Shown piece after piece: positions 1 through 11,142 of a DNA stretch of 64,000 nucleotides (position 1 is the stretch's first letter; every line of letters begins with the position of its first letter). The position numbers were made by a program, and so were the translations under genes. This DNA is from Vibrio sp. DW001 (GTDB lineage: Bacteria; Pseudomonadota; Gammaproteobacteria; Enterobacterales; Vibrionaceae). The stretch is taken from the NCBI RefSeq assembly GCF_029016285.1, contig NZ_CP091975.1, positions 3,224,001-3,288,000 on the forward strand, written 5' to 3'. The notes beneath the pieces were generated by a model. It was given only the letters and a program-made list of their open reading frames with translations, made no database searches and was not told the origin of the DNA.

Positions 1-1887
1 TAGACTAACCAATGCCTTACCACTGCGATTCTTAGAAAGCAGATCGGCGCCTTTACAAACAAAGCCATACCCAGCATCGGAACCAACGAGCCAAAGCTGT
101 TCGTTTTCGCCCATAATAACCTGACGGATAGATGTTCCTTCGGCGACATTTAAACGCCCTGTAATTGGTTCACCTTGACTTCTAGCCGATGGTAACGAAT
201 GTGATTCCAACGAATAACTACGACCATCTGAGCCTAAAAACACCGCCTGTTGACTACTCTTACCGCATGCTTGTGCAAGATAACTATCGCCCGATTTATA
301 GTTCAAATTCGCGGCATCAACGTCATGGCCTTTCGCATGTCGTATCCAACCTTTGTCGGATAGCACCACAGTAATAGGCTCGCTCGGTACAAGATCTCTT
401 TCTGTTAATGCTTTCGCTTCAGCACGCTCGATCAATGGAGAGCGTCTGTCATCGCCATATTTTTCTGCATCCGCTTGAATCTCTTTTTTAAGCAGTGTGT
501 TCATACGTCGTTCAGAACCGAGTAACAGTTGTAACTTGTCGCGCTCTTTTTCTAGTTCGGATTGTTCACCACGTATCTTCATCTCTTCTAGCTTAGCGAG
601 ATTACGAAGTTTTATATCTAAAATAGCGTCGGCTTGAATATCCGTGATGGAAAAACGTTCCATCAAGACCACTTTAGGGTGGTCTTCAGTACGAATTATA
701 TCTATCACTTCATCAAGGTTTAGATAGGCAACCAACAAACCTTCTAGGATGTGCAGTCGAGCAAGAATTTTGTCCAAACGATACTGCAATCTGCGACGCA
801 CTGTTAAACGACGGAACTCTATCCATTCAGACAGTATCTGCACTAACCCTTTAACTTGTGGACGATTGTCTAAACCAATCATGTTCAAGTTTACCCGGAA
901 GTTTTTTTCTAGATCTGTTGAGGCGAAAAGATGATTCATCAGTTGATCACAATCAACTCGATTTGAGCGAGGTACAATGACGATTCGTGTCGGATTTTCA
1001 TGGTCAGACTCATCTCTGAGATCATCCACCATTGGCAATTTTTTGGCTCGCATTTGAGCTGCTATTTGTTCCAACAGTTTGGAACCAGAAACTTGATGAG
1101 GTAACGCTGTAATGACGATATCGGAAGCTTCTTTATGCCAAACCGCGCGCATCTTAATGCTCCCACGGCCTGTCTTATATATTTTTTGAATATCGCTACT
1201 AGGAGAGATGATTTCCGCTTCTGTCGGGTAATCAGGTCCTTTTACGTAATCCATTATTTCTGGTAATTCAGCTTTTGGGTTTTCTAATATGTGTATAGCC
1301 GCATTGGCTACTTCACGAACGTTATGAGGCGGAATATCTGTCGCCATTCCCACCGCAATACCGGTGATACCATTAAGCAAAATATGTGGTAATCGAGCAG
1401 GCAGCATTAATGGTTCTTTCATTGTGCCATCAAAGTTTGGCTGCCACTCCACGGTACCTTGACCTAGCTCACCTAATAAAACTTCTGCGAATTTAGATAA
1501 TTTTGACTCAGTATAACGCATCGCCGCAAAGGATTTTGGATCATCTGGTGCCCCCCAGTTACCCTGCCCATCAACTAATGGATATCGGTAAGTAAAGGGT
1601 TGCGCCATCAATACCATCGCTTCGTAACACGCTGAGTCCCCGTGAGGGTGGTACTTACCGAGTACGTCACCTACAGTACGAGCTGATTTTTTATATTTGG
1701 CGGAAGCAGATAGCCCTAACTCGGACATAGCAAAAATAATACGTCTTTGAACCGGTTTTAATCCATCACCAATATAAGGCAATGCTCGATCCATAATCAC
1801 GTACATAGAATAATTCAGATACGCATCTTCCGTAAACTTGCGCATCGGCATTTGCTCAATACCTTCATAGGTTATTTCATTGGACAT
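1..1887 (-). CDS. parC: DNA topoisomerase IV subunit A (C-terminus outside the window)
   Basis: The reading frame is open from the ATG at 1887 to the window edge, giving 629 residues of a protein usually about 750 long, so part of the C-terminal DNA-wrapping domain is missing. ParC is the breakage-reunion subunit that unlinks daughter chromosomes together with ParE. Visible signatures are the [12 protein letters not shown] segment (residues 80-91) and the catalytic-tyrosine region AAMRYTES. Ser85 and Glu89, the positions commonly changed in quinolone-resistant vibrios, are wild type. The ATG lies 4 bp after the parE stop, so the two subunits are very likely translated from one mRNA. Confidence 0.97.
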   Translation of the reverse strand, partial: MSNEITYEGIEQMPMRKFTEDAYLNYSMYVIMDRALPYIGDGLKPVQRRIIFAMSELGLSASAKYKKSARTVGDVLGKYHPHGDSACYEAMVLMAQPFTYRYPLVDGQGNWGAPDDPKSFAAMRYTESKLSKFAEVLLGELGQGTVEWQPNFDGTMKEPLMLPARLPHILLNGITGIAVGMATDIPPHNVREVANAAIHILENPKAELPEIMDYVKGPDYPTEAEIISPSSDIQKIYKTGRGSIKMRAVWHKEASDIVITALPHQVSGSKLLEQIAAQMRAKKLPMVDDLRDESDHENPTRIVIVPRSNRVDCDQLMNHLFASTDLEKNFRVNLNMIGLDNRPQVKGLVQILSEWIEFRRLTVRRRLQYRLDKILARLHILEGLLVAYLNLDEVIDIIRTEDHPKVVLMERFSITDIQADAILDIKLRNLAKLEEMKIRGEQSELEKERDKLQLLLGSERRMNTLLKKEIQADAEKYGDDRRSPLIERAEAKALTERDLVPSEPITVVLSDKGWIRHAKGHDVDAANLNYKSGDSYLAQACGKSSQQAVFLGSDGRSYSLESHSLPSARSQGEPITGRLNVAEGTSIRQVIMGENEQLWLVGSDAGYGFVCKGADLLSKNRSGKALVSL

Positions 1888-1891
1888 CTTT

Positions 1892-3772
1892 CTAAACCTC
1901 TGCTAAATCGCCGTTGCTTTGCAACCAAGTACGGCGGTCATCCGCTCTCTTTTTACCTAGTAACATGTCTAACATTTCGTTGGTAAGTTCATCATCATCA
2001 ATGGTAAGTTGCACCAAACGACGAGTATTCGGATCCATTGTAGTTTCACGAAGTTGCAGTGGGTTCATCTCACCCAGACCTTTAAATCGTTGCACGTTTA
2101 TCTTCGCTTTTTTCTTACTTAATCGTTCTAAAATGCCCTCTTTTTCTTGCTCATCGAGTGCGTAGAAAACCTCTTTGCCACAGTCAATTCGAAACAGTGG
2201 AGGCATGGCAACATAAACGTGGCCATGAGCAACCAAGGATCTAAAATGACGAGTAAATAGGGCACAAAGCAACGTTGCAATGTGAAGTCCATCGGAATCC
2301 GCATCAGCTAAGATACAAACCTTGCCATAGCGCAACGTTTCAAGGCTATCCGTATCCGGGTCTATACCCAACGCTACGGAAATATCGTGAACCTCTTGAG
2401 ACGCTAAAACCTGATCTGCTGAGACTTCCCACGTATTCAATATTTTACCTCTAAGCGGCATGATAGCTTGGAACTCACGATCTCTCGCCTGTTTTGCTGA
2501 ACCACCAGCTGAGTCCCCTTCCACAAAAAATATCTCAGTACGACTTAAATCTTGTACAGAACAATCGGTAAGTTTGCCCGGCAACGCAGGGCCTGAAGCC
2601 ACCTTCTTACGTACCACTTTTTTGCTGGCACGCATACGTCGATGCGCATTCGAGATGCACATTTCAGCCATTAATTCAGCCAATTGAGGGCGCTCATTGA
2701 GCCATAGACTAAAGGAGTCTTTAACCACACCAGAAACAAAAGCCGCACATTGACGAGACGACAAACGCTCTTTTGTTTGCCCTGCAAACTGAGGGTCTTG
2801 CATTTTGATTGACAACACATATGAACAGCGGTCAAAAACATCATCACCGGTTAACTTTACACCACGTGGAAGCAGGTTACGGAATTCACAAAATTCACGC
2901 ATTGCATCCAACAACCCTTGGCGTAATCCGTTTACATGAGTACCACCAAGAGGCGTCGGTATCAGGTTCACATAACTTTCTGTGATGAGGTCGCCGCCTT
3001 CAGGTTGCCAGATCAAGGCCCAACTCGCCCCCTCTGTTTCTGCTTTAAATTCACCCGTGAGTGGTGATTCAGGTAGTAAGGTATAACCTTTGACACCTTC
3101 AACAAGATAGTCTTTAAGACCATCTTCATACAGCCATTGATGTACCTTTCCGCTAATTTTATCTGTAAATTCAATCTCTAATCCGGGACAAAGCACAGCC
3201 TTCGCACGAAGATTATTGATAAGTCGAGTAGCAGAAAAATTACCTGAATCAAAATATTTTGGTTCAGGCCAAAAATGCACGCTAGTACCACTATTTCGGC
3301 GACCACACGTCCCAGTAACCGCTAGATCAGACACCTTATCACCATGTTCGAAGGCAATCTCATACACCTGACCATCACGCCGAACGGTAACATCCACTCG
3401 CTTAGAGAGTGCATTAACAACCGAGATACCAACACCGTGTAAACCACCGGAGAATTGATAACTTTTGTTAGAAAACTTACCACCTGCGTGAAGCTTACAA
3501 AATATCAACTCTACGCCAGATATTTTCTCTTCGGGGTGAATGTCCACAGGCATGCCTCGCCCATCATCAATAACTTCTAATGATTGGTCAGCATGAAGAA
3601 TAACTTGCACTTTGGATGCATGGCCAGCCAGTGCCTCATCGACACTATTATCGATAACTTCCTGACCTAAGTGGTTAGGGCGCACGGTATCTGTATACAT
3701 CCCTGGTCGGCGACGTACCGGCTCTAGGCCATTAAGAACTTCAATGGCCCCAGCATTATATTGTTCAGTCAT
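1892..3772 (-). CDS. parE: DNA topoisomerase IV subunit B
   Basis: A 626-residue GHKL-type ATPase subunit, close to the 630 of E. coli ParE. The N-terminal ATP site is seen in [12 protein letters not shown] and [15 protein letters not shown]. The TOPRIM domain is seen in [18 protein letters not shown] and [12 protein letters not shown], and the C-terminal region has the [10 protein letters not shown] motif. It supplies ATP-driven strand passage for ParC, encoded immediately downstream. The 223 bp upstream (3773-3995) carry no gene; a promoter is probably there but I cannot place it. Confidence 0.97.
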   Translation of the reverse strand: MTEQYNAGAIEVLNGLEPVRRRPGMYTDTVRPNHLGQEVIDNSVDEALAGHASKVQVILHADQSLEVIDDGRGMPVDIHPEEKISGVELIFCKLHAGGKFSNKSYQFSGGLHGVGISVVNALSKRVDVTVRRDGQVYEIAFEHGDKVSDLAVTGTCGRRNSGTSVHFWPEPKYFDSGNFSATRLINNLRAKAVLCPGLEIEFTDKISGKVHQWLYEDGLKDYLVEGVKGYTLLPESPLTGEFKAETEGASWALIWQPEGGDLITESYVNLIPTPLGGTHVNGLRQGLLDAMREFCEFRNLLPRGVKLTGDDVFDRCSYVLSIKMQDPQFAGQTKERLSSRQCAAFVSGVVKDSFSLWLNERPQLAELMAEMCISNAHRRMRASKKVVRKKVASGPALPGKLTDCSVQDLSRTEIFFVEGDSAGGSAKQARDREFQAIMPLRGKILNTWEVSADQVLASQEVHDISVALGIDPDTDSLETLRYGKVCILADADSDGLHIATLLCALFTRHFRSLVAHGHVYVAMPPLFRIDCGKEVFYALDEQEKEGILERLSKKKAKINVQRFKGLGEMNPLQLRETTMDPNTRRLVQLTIDDDELTNEMLDMLLGKKRADDRRTWLQSNGDLAEV

Positions 3773-3995
3773 AATACGGAAATAGTCTTATAAGTTTAGG
3801 GGTACTTTGTCGTGAAAACACCACGTTTTGAATTCAATTCGTAACATACCGCTACTAACGGTGTTTTAGATATAAAAACGTTGGGTTCACGCAGAGTAAA
3901 TACAAGGGAACATAGTCTGGAACAAGGGCTCCGTTGTCAAGCGCATTGCTCACGGGTTAGAAATTTTATGACATTTCCCGCATGAATATAGGTAA

Positions 3996-4577
3996 TTAGA
4001 GCTCTAAAAATGCAATTATTTGTTCTGGATATCGGTCAAAGCCAACGAAACTATGATCGCCACCTTTTTCTACTGTTTGCTTGGAACCAGAAAATTTCTC
4101 TACAGCCTGACGAAAATCTAAAACTTCATCATCTTCTTGTTGAAGTAACCAAAATTGTTCTGGTTTCGCGAGTGTCAACACATCTAATTCTCTTAGTTGC
4201 TCAACATGTTTATCTTGCAGTACATACGTCTCGTTTGTATACGGGTTAGTCTGTTCGCCTAAATAGTCTTGCAATAGTTCATAAGGTCTTACCGCAGGGT
4301 TTACAACAACAGCGGGAAAACCATAAAGACTATTCAACCAAGTGGACATATACCCACCAAGAGAGCTGCCAACCAAACCAATGCGGTAATCGTCTTTGTA
4401 TCGTCTAATGAGTTCTAACAACAGCTGTTTAGCTTGCTCCGGAAAACAAGGCATTTGAGGCGTAACAACGTTTATATCTGGTCGATTAATCTCGCAATAC
4501 TGTTTTATAATATTTGCTTTCAGCGATTGAGGGGAACTATTAAAACCATGGATATATAGCAATAATGAAGGTTTCAT
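3996..4577 (-). CDS. yqiA: YqiA-type alpha/beta-hydrolase (esterase)
   Basis: A 193-residue protein of the YqiA family of small esterases. The oxyanion/entry motif YIHGFNSSPQS is at the N-terminus, the nucleophile elbow is GSSLGGY, and the catalytic His is probably in GGDHSF near the C-terminus. An upstream in-frame extension to 4679 exists, but the start at 4577 is preferred: it has a strong GGAGGA ribosome-binding site and its ATG overlaps the cpdA stop by one base (TGATG), typical of translational coupling. The cpdA-yqiA-parE order matches enterobacteria. Confidence 0.9.
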   Translation of the reverse strand: MKPSLLLYIHGFNSSPQSLKANIIKQYCEINRPDINVVTPQMPCFPEQAKQLLLELIRRYKDDYRIGLVGSSLGGYMSTWLNSLYGFPAVVVNPAVRPYELLQDYLGEQTNPYTNETYVLQDKHVEQLRELDVLTLAKPEQFWLLQQEDDEVLDFRQAVEKFSGSKQTVEKGGDHSFVGFDRYPEQIIAFLEL

Positions 4578-5392
4578 CAATATCCTCCTGCACTGAAATC
4601 TGGAATAAACTGACCATTTCGCAGCCGTCCAACATTCGTTTCTAACGAGCCATCGTCGAACAACTCTAATGTTCTCCACCCTGGTGTAAGGCTATCCAGT
4701 AAAAAATCTTTAGAATTTGGTTTGAACTGTACACAGGTTGAAGGCGTCGTCATCACTCGAACACCAGATACTAACTGATTAAAATCTTGATGTACGTGTC
4801 CGCCCAATATCGCTTTGACATTACTATGTTTAGACACAACTGCCCATAACATATCTGCATCATGTAGCGAATGTTGATCTAACCACTCACTACCGACAAA
4901 AACAGGGTGATGGTGGATCAGTACTACCGTATGCAAATGTGCATTATTGGCCAGTTTCTCGTCTAGATACTTGAGCTGTAAATCGGAGAGTCGACCATGA
5001 GGAACACCTTCAACTTGGCTATCAAGCAAAACAACTTGCCAATGCTCACCAGCAAGCACATGAGTATCGGCATGAACTTGAGCGGAAGGAATAATACTGT
5101 CCATGCTCAACTTATAATCGTGATTACCAGGCAACCAAAAGCAAGGCTTACCTAGATAAGTAATACCTTGTTCGAACCGTTGATATGAACGAATTGAATG
5201 ATCCTGAGAAATGTCGCCTGTCACCAGTACCGCGTCAAACTCAATATCTTGCGTCTTTATTTCCTCAATAACCGCATGAAAACTGTCAAGAGTATTCACA
5301 CCTAACAAACACCCGTCTGCTTCAGAAAACAGATGGGTATCAGTAACCTGCAAAAATTTCATGCTGTTATTTAAGGTTGCTGATATCTTCAA
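4577..5392 (-). CDS. cpdA: 3',5'-cyclic-AMP phosphodiesterase
   Basis: 271 residues, near the 275 of E. coli CpdA. It is a calcineurin-like metallophosphoesterase that hydrolyses cAMP and so tunes CRP activity. The dinuclear metal motifs appear in order: DTHLF, VTGDISQD, LPGNHDY, HHHPVF and GGHVHQD. It is the first gene of the cpdA-yqiA pair, and the stop codon overlaps the yqiA start. Confidence 0.93.
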   Translation of the reverse strand: MKISATLNNSMKFLQVTDTHLFSEADGCLLGVNTLDSFHAVIEEIKTQDIEFDAVLVTGDISQDHSIRSYQRFEQGITYLGKPCFWLPGNHDYKLSMDSIIPSAQVHADTHVLAGEHWQVVLLDSQVEGVPHGRLSDLQLKYLDEKLANNAHLHTVVLIHHHPVFVGSEWLDQHSLHDADMLWAVVSKHSNVKAILGGHVHQDFNQLVSGVRVMTTPSTCVQFKPNSKDFLLDSLTPGWRTLELFDDGSLETNVGRLRNGQFIPDFSAGGY

Positions 5393-5513
5393 AATAGTAA
5401 ACCTAACTTCTTTCCTTTGAATTAAACTTTATTCTTGTTAATTTTTTATGATTATGAATTAAAACGCTTTTTATTGCCTCTATTTCGTGTGCAAAACCGC
5501 GACAAACTTGACA

Positions 5514-5951
5514 CTAAAAAAGAGGAACGCGGCTTATGCCATGTTTTAAACAAAAAGATAGCCAGTCACTTAAAAATTGATTTAACTGAAACTTCTCATC
5601 TTTTTGCATCATTTTTAAATTTGGGTAATCATAACGAGCTTGCACTCTAGAAATCTGTTCACTTGCACACACTTCCGCAACTCTAGCATCGTGATATAGC
5701 CTCACTGTCATCTTCGGCAATGGAAAAATGGGTTGTTGATCACACTGGCTAACATCAATCAAGGTAGTGTACTTGGTTAATTCAATGACTTCTAACTGGT
5801 AGATCATCTGAGCTACTTGATAGGATCGCACATCACCGACACTCGGTTGATTTGGCAACAGAGCGTTCAACTTAGCATAATTTGTTTCGTAAACTCTCAT
5901 CAACCCAGCTAAGTCTACGTGATAAGGTTTCCCTGAAATTACGGTAGCCAT
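5514..5951 (-). CDS. yqiB: DUF1249 family protein YqiB
   Basis: A 145-residue soluble protein of the DUF1249 (YqiB) family, whose function is unknown. Recognisable conserved segments are MTVRLYHDARVAEVC, RYDYPN and DEKFQLNQFLSDWL. It overlaps the 3' end of nudF by 13 bp and lies upstream of cpdA, the same nudF-yqiB-cpdA order as in E. coli. No signal peptide or membrane segment is seen. Confidence 0.9.
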   Translation of the reverse strand: MATVISGKPYHVDLAGLMRVYETNYAKLNALLPNQPSVGDVRSYQVAQMIYQLEVIELTKYTTLIDVSQCDQQPIFPLPKMTVRLYHDARVAEVCASEQISRVQARYDYPNLKMMQKDEKFQLNQFLSDWLSFCLKHGISRVPLF

Positions 5952-6550
5952 TCGGTTCTAAGTTTCTCGTGATTAAGTTCTAGCCACTGTAAGGCAACGA
6001 TCGAGGCACCATTTTCAATTTTGCCTTCGGCTATTAATGCATAGGCATCACTTCGGTTCATGACCAATGCCCGGATATCTTCATTCTCGTATTCAAGACC
6101 ATATACACCTCCAGCTCCCAGAGAACTTACCTGACCGACAAATACATCCAGCTTTTCCGAGCATCCACCAGCGGAAGGGTAATAGCTGGCAACCGAGGCA
6201 ATATTTTTCACCTCTAACCCTGCCTCCTCCATCGCTTCGCGACGAACAAGTTCTTCTGTCTCTTCATCTGCATCCATTATCCCAGCAACAATTTCTAATT
6301 GCCATGGGCTTTCATGCTCCAATGCACCGACTCGAATCTGTTCAATGAGTACAACTTCATCTCTAATAGGATCATAAGGCAACATAGCAGCAGCATGACC
6401 GCGCTCAAATAATTCGCGTTCAACGGGCTGACTCCAACCACCATCAAACAACTTGTGCTTAAATGTATACTTAACCATTTGAAAAAAACCTTGAAATAAG
6501 GTTTCTTTAGAAATGATTTTTACATCTTTAGAAGTAAATTGTGGCTTCAT
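5939..6550 (-). CDS. nudF: ADP-ribose pyrophosphatase (Nudix hydrolase)
   Basis: 203 residues with a complete Nudix box (GX5EX7REXXEEXG), read as GIMDADEETEELVRREAMEEAGLE. NudF hydrolyses ADP-ribose to AMP and ribose-5-phosphate. It is the first gene of the nudF-yqiB-cpdA-yqiA run and is divergent from tolC across about 236 bp that must hold both promoters. Confidence 0.93.
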   Translation of the reverse strand: MKPQFTSKDVKIISKETLFQGFFQMVKYTFKHKLFDGGWSQPVERELFERGHAAAMLPYDPIRDEVVLIEQIRVGALEHESPWQLEIVAGIMDADEETEELVRREAMEEAGLEVKNIASVASYYPSAGGCSEKLDVFVGQVSSLGAGGVYGLEYENEDIRALVMNRSDAYALIAEGKIENGASIVALQWLELNHEKLRTEWLP

Positions 6551-6786
6551 AGAGTAGTCGGTTCCATAAATTCATTATGCACAGTTATTTAATCATAGAG
6601 TAACTTTAGTGCCAATGATATGACTCAACTTTTTTAGTAAAGTTTAAATAGTTTTTGAATTTGTCAGAATTTTATTGCACGAGCGTGTAATAAGTTGTAA
6701 AAAAGCATAAAGATTAGAACAAAATACCTTCAACATAGGTTAAACTCTTGAAGAATCGATCCTTAATTAAGGCAGGAACAAACAAA

Positions 6787-8100
6787 ATGAAAAAGCTGCT
6801 TCCTTTATTTATCAGTGCTGCGCTAGGTACTACTTCTACCATCGCTCTTGCTGATGATCTTGCTGAAATCTATAATTTAGCAAAAGACAACGACCCGACA
6901 CTGCGACGCTCAGCGGCCCAACGTGATGCTGCATTTGAAGCAATCACTTCGAGTCGTGCTACCCTTTTGCCTCAAATCAATTTGACTGCTAGCTACGATA
7001 TTGCACGTAGTGACTACGACGGTGCTGAAAATAACATATTGGCTGCGGGTATTAATTTTTCGCAAGAGCTTTATCAACGCTCAAGCTGGATCACTCTCGA
7101 TACGGCAGAAAAATCGGCCAGACAAGCGGATGCTGCCTATGCGGCTCAACAACAAAACTTAATTCTACGTGTCTCTACAGCGTACTTTGAAGTACTTCGA
7201 GCTCAAGATAGCCTAGAGTTTGTTCGCGCCGAAAAAGCAGCGGTCGCAAGACAATTAGAGCAAACGAAGCAACGTTTCGAAGTTGGACTATCTGCTATTA
7301 CTGACGTCCATGACGCTCAAGCAGAATATGATACTGTGCTAGCAAACGAAGTCGTCAGCGAAAATGACCTTGTTAATAGCTATGAAGCACTTCGTGAAAT
7401 AACAGGTCGTGAGCACACCGATCTTAAGGTTCTCGACACCAAAACGTTCTCGGCTAGTGAAACCCAAGAGTCAGCTCAGCAACTTATGGAACTAGCACAG
7501 ACTAAAAACTTGACGCTATTAACCGCAAGAATATCGCAAGATATCGCCCGTGATTCCATCTCATTGGCCAGCTCTGGTCACCTCCCATCATTAACATTAG
7601 ATGGTGGCTATGGATATACAGATAAAAGCGAAAGCACTTTTGATTATGATGCCAATACTTTCAATGTTGGCCTGAATCTTTCTGTACCTCTTTACACCGG
7701 TGGTGACATTACATCTCAGGTTAAACAGGCTGAGTTTAACTATGTAGCCGCAAGTGAAGATTTGGAAGCGACGTATCGCAGCATCGTCACTACCGTTCGT
7801 AGTTCAAACAACAATATCAATGCAACAATTGGGACTATCCGTGCATATGAGCAATCGGTAGTGTCGGCTAAATCCGCCCTAGAAGCGACAGAGGCTGGAT
7901 TCGATGTAGGTACACGTACCATTGTTGATGTATTAGATTCTACTCGTCGTCTTTATGATGCAAACCGTAACTTGTCTGATGCTCGATATAACTACATCAT
8001 CAGCGTTCTAAATTTACGTGATGCTACTGGTACACTGAGTGAACAAGAGATCCTAGACATCAATACCGGTCTTAAAGCACCAGAAGTCGCTAAAAAATAA
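6787..8100 (+). CDS. tolC: Outer-membrane efflux channel TolC
   Basis: A 437-residue TolC-family trimeric outer-membrane channel serving multidrug efflux pumps and type I secretion. A signal peptide (MKKLLPLFISAALG, cleavage near TIALA/DD) is followed by two similar halves of long helices and strands; repeat landmarks include VGLSAITDVHDAQ and VGTRTIVDVLDSTR. The ATG at 6787 is preferred to 6748 because it begins directly with the signal peptide. A strong terminator follows. Confidence 0.94.
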   Translation: MKKLLPLFISAALGTTSTIALADDLAEIYNLAKDNDPTLRRSAAQRDAAFEAITSSRATLLPQINLTASYDIARSDYDGAENNILAAGINFSQELYQRSSWITLDTAEKSARQADAAYAAQQQNLILRVSTAYFEVLRAQDSLEFVRAEKAAVARQLEQTKQRFEVGLSAITDVHDAQAEYDTVLANEVVSENDLVNSYEALREITGREHTDLKVLDTKTFSASETQESAQQLMELAQTKNLTLLTARISQDIARDSISLASSGHLPSLTLDGGYGYTDKSESTFDYDANTFNVGLNLSVPLYTGGDITSQVKQAEFNYVAASEDLEATYRSIVTTVRSSNNNINATIGTIRAYEQSVVSAKSALEATEAGFDVGTRTIVDVLDSTRRLYDANRNLSDARYNYIISVLNLRDATGTLSEQEILDINTGLKAPEVAKK

Positions 8101-8124
8101 AGCTATTTGGTGGTTAAATGACAT

Positions 8125-8155
8125 AAAAGAGGTTGGTCATGCCAACCTCTTTTTT
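8125..8155. terminator. Bidirectional terminator between tolC and glnE
   Basis: 12-bp perfect stem AAAAGAGGTTGG / CCAACCTCTTTT with a 5-nt loop. It has a T-run on the plus side and A-run symmetry on the minus side, so it can end both convergent transcripts. Confidence 0.93.
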
Positions 8156-8157
8156 AT

Positions 8158-11004
8158 TTAAACAAACCATTTGTCCCATTGTTGTCTTACGCAGTCACGC
8201 TCTTCAATGAAGCGGCTCTCATCCACATCTGCATCTTGGTTAAGTAAATTTCTGTGGTGAATTTCATCTCTAAGGGTTGTATAGGCTCTGTTCAGTGCTA
8301 ACGCTTCTTGCTCTTCAATAATACCTTGGCTTGCTAATGACTCGAAAATTCTTACATTATCAGACCAACGAGTTAACGTAGGGTATTCGTTGCTGTAAGA
8401 GAGAACCAAATACTGAGCGAGAAATTCGATATCGGTGATCCCCCCTTTATCTTGTTTAAGCATAAATCGTCCCGCTTTCTTTCCACCTAAGTGCCCTCGC
8501 ATCTTCACTCGCATCTCTGCAACATCTTGCTTTAGCTTTGCCTTATTTCTTTCATTAGAGAGCACGTTATGTCGTATCTCATTGAAAGCAAGTGCTAAAG
8601 GTTTGTCCCCATAGATCAGCCGTGTTCGGACAAGCGCCTGATGTTCCCAAGTCCATGCCTCTGTTTGTTGATACTCTTCGAATGCGTCAGTGGGGCTAGC
8701 CAAAAGCCCAGATGCGCCAGAAGGTCTCAAACGAGTATCCACTTCATACAAAATTCCGGAAGCCGTTCGAGTCGAAAAGATATGGACGATTCTCTGAGCC
8801 AATCGTAAATAAAATTGCCTTCCGTCAATCTCTTTCTTGCCGTCTGTATAAACATTTACAGGGCAGTCATGCATAAAAACGATATCGAGATCGGAGTTAT
8901 ATCCTAACTCCCAGCCACCCACTTTCCCATAACCGACAACAGCAAAGCCTTTGCCCTCTCTTTCTTTTAGATGGGTAGGTTCTCCATATTTTTCAGATAG
9001 TTGTAACCATGCTTGGTTAATAACTGCTTCTACGATGGCTTCAGCAAGGGAAGTCAAATGATCACTTACTTTCATCACCGGCAGTACATCGGCAATGTCG
9101 GCAGCGGCAATTCTTAGGCTGCAAATCTGCTTAAACTGTCGCAGCGCTTCCATCTGCTGCTCCATGTCGTCTTCTGGAATACGAGCTAAGTAATCTCGTA
9201 ACTCCGTCCTATAAGATTCTAACGGTACTGGATTATACAGTTGGTTTGGGTCTAATAGTTCATCGAGCAGGATAGGGTATCGACTGAGTTGCTCCGAGAT
9301 CATAGGACTTGCCGTACAAAGGCGTACTAGTTGGGTAAGAGCGGCAGGGTGCTCATCAAGAAGCTCTAGATAGGTTGTACGAGTCACAATCTTATGCAAA
9401 ATATGCAGAACCCTAGACAGGCCAAATTCGACATCTTTATGCGCAAATATGGATTGAAAGACCTTAGGCATCAACTTATTTAAGACTTCTCGACCTCTTG
9501 GTCCAAGCGTTTTTTTTGCTAAATCATTCTTAAATTGGATGATCACTTGGCCTTCTTTCAGTGGGTTCTCTCTTGAAAGATCTTGTGCTAGAACGTGCTC
9601 AATCACTTCTTCGTTATGTGCCATATCCCAAAGCTCAGAGAAGTGTTTTTTCACCGCGGTACTTTCTTCTTCCTCATCACCAATTAATAACTCAAATATA
9701 CGATGAACGGATTGCATATGAGTCTGCGTCTCTTGCAATAGTTCTTGCCAGGTTTCTTTGCCCATGGCCCATGCTAATTTCAATTGATCAGATTCGTTCT
9801 CAGGCAAGGTTTGAGTTTGCTTGTCTGCCATCGCTTGTAGCAGGTTCTCTTGCTTTCGCAAAAAACGATACGAAGCTTCTAGTTGAGCAACTTCCGCCAC
9901 ATCTAACAGATTAAGTCTCTTAATTGCCGTTAAGGTTTCTAATAACCCACGCCCTCTTAAGCTGGGCTCTCTACCACCACGAACCAATTGAAATACTTGT
10001 GCGATAAACTCAATTTCACGTATACCACCGGCGCCCAATTTAATATTATTCGCTAAGCCTCTGCGCCTGACTTCGCTGGATATCATTGACTTCATTCGTC
10101 GAAGCGATTGTATGGCACTAAAATCGATATAGCGTCTGAATACAAAAGGCCTTAGCATCTGTCGCAACTCTTGATATTCCGGGTACATTTCGCTTCCCAT
10201 GACCCGGGCTTTTATCATGGCATAACGTTCCCAATCTCGTCCCTGCTCTTGGTAATAATCTTCGATGGCAGCATAGCTCATCACTAAAGGGCCACTTTCA
10301 CCAAATGGTCGTAACCGCATATCGACTCGATAACAGAAGCCGTCAAAGGTTTGTTGATCTAATGCTTTAATGATCCGCTGGCCGAGCCGAGTAAAAAACT
10401 GGGCGTTGGCGATACTTCTGCGTACCCCTTGTGTCTCTCCGTTTTCAGGATAAGTGAAAATAAGATCGATATCCGATGAGAAATTCAGTTCACCACCACC
10501 AAGCTTACCCATGCCGATTATCAGCATAGGTTGAGGTTCGTCATCCGCGTTGCAGGGCGTTCCCCATTCCGCGCTACAGAGCTGATATTGCCAGCGATAG
10601 GTCTCAAAAATCATCGCTTCAGCCAACATAGATAGATGACCGAGACTTTGGTCAAGGCTCCAGCTATTGGTAAAATCTCGCCACGCAATGTAGACCATCT
10701 CTCTTCGTCTAAATTGGCGCAATACCTTAAGCCCAGCATTCTCATCGTTGCAGCTATCTAGCAGCGTAGTCAACCGTTCCCGATAGGTATGACACCGTTC
10801 ATTTCCAGATAACATTTCAGGTAGCGTTCGCACCAATTCATCGTCTTGAGCAAGAGATTCAGAAACAAACTTACTGAGCAATAAGACACGCTTTAGTTCG
10901 ACTTTAAGGGGCTTTGACCATGCCTCTATACGTCTTTGAGAGTCATCATTAAGTTGAGAATAGGCGGATTGATAATCCAAAAGAAAGCTATCGGGCAGTT
11001 GCAT
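8158..11004 (-). CDS. glnE: Bifunctional glutamine synthetase adenylyltransferase/deadenylylase
   Basis: 948 residues against 946 in E. coli. It adds or removes AMP on glutamine synthetase in response to PII signalling. Two nucleotidyltransferase domains are visible, each with the GlyGly-Lys-Leu/Val-x-Gly lead-in and a DxD pair: [20 protein letters not shown] in the N-terminal half, and [20 protein letters not shown] in the C-terminal half. Each is followed by an all-alpha GlnD-PII-binding-like region. Confidence 0.96.
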   Translation of the reverse strand: MQLPDSFLLDYQSAYSQLNDDSQRRIEAWSKPLKVELKRVLLLSKFVSESLAQDDELVRTLPEMLSGNERCHTYRERLTTLLDSCNDENAGLKVLRQFRRREMVYIAWRDFTNSWSLDQSLGHLSMLAEAMIFETYRWQYQLCSAEWGTPCNADDEPQPMLIIGMGKLGGGELNFSSDIDLIFTYPENGETQGVRRSIANAQFFTRLGQRIIKALDQQTFDGFCYRVDMRLRPFGESGPLVMSYAAIEDYYQEQGRDWERYAMIKARVMGSEMYPEYQELRQMLRPFVFRRYIDFSAIQSLRRMKSMISSEVRRRGLANNIKLGAGGIREIEFIAQVFQLVRGGREPSLRGRGLLETLTAIKRLNLLDVAEVAQLEASYRFLRKQENLLQAMADKQTQTLPENESDQLKLAWAMGKETWQELLQETQTHMQSVHRIFELLIGDEEEESTAVKKHFSELWDMAHNEEVIEHVLAQDLSRENPLKEGQVIIQFKNDLAKKTLGPRGREVLNKLMPKVFQSIFAHKDVEFGLSRVLHILHKIVTRTTYLELLDEHPAALTQLVRLCTASPMISEQLSRYPILLDELLDPNQLYNPVPLESYRTELRDYLARIPEDDMEQQMEALRQFKQICSLRIAAADIADVLPVMKVSDHLTSLAEAIVEAVINQAWLQLSEKYGEPTHLKEREGKGFAVVGYGKVGGWELGYNSDLDIVFMHDCPVNVYTDGKKEIDGRQFYLRLAQRIVHIFSTRTASGILYEVDTRLRPSGASGLLASPTDAFEEYQQTEAWTWEHQALVRTRLIYGDKPLALAFNEIRHNVLSNERNKAKLKQDVAEMRVKMRGHLGGKKAGRFMLKQDKGGITDIEFLAQYLVLSYSNEYPTLTRWSDNVRIFESLASQGIIEEQEALALNRAYTTLRDEIHHRNLLNQDADVDESRFIEERDCVRQQWDKWFV

Positions 11005-11080
11005 CTGACATCCTTGTTCATTTCCATGTTTTTATTGAGACCCTAACCTGAACGGTTCAGATTCACTATACTCTAGCAAT

Positions 11081-11109
11081 AAAAAAGACCTGCTAAAACT
11101 GAGCAGGCC
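11081..11109 (-). terminator. Terminator of the chemoreceptor gene
   Basis: On the minus strand a near-perfect stem (AGCAGG core, loop of about 7 nt) is followed by a run of six T. It lies just after the stop of the 11143-12741 gene. Confidence 0.85.
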
Positions 11110-11142
11110 TTATATACGTAAGTTACGTGATCTCTGAGGTAA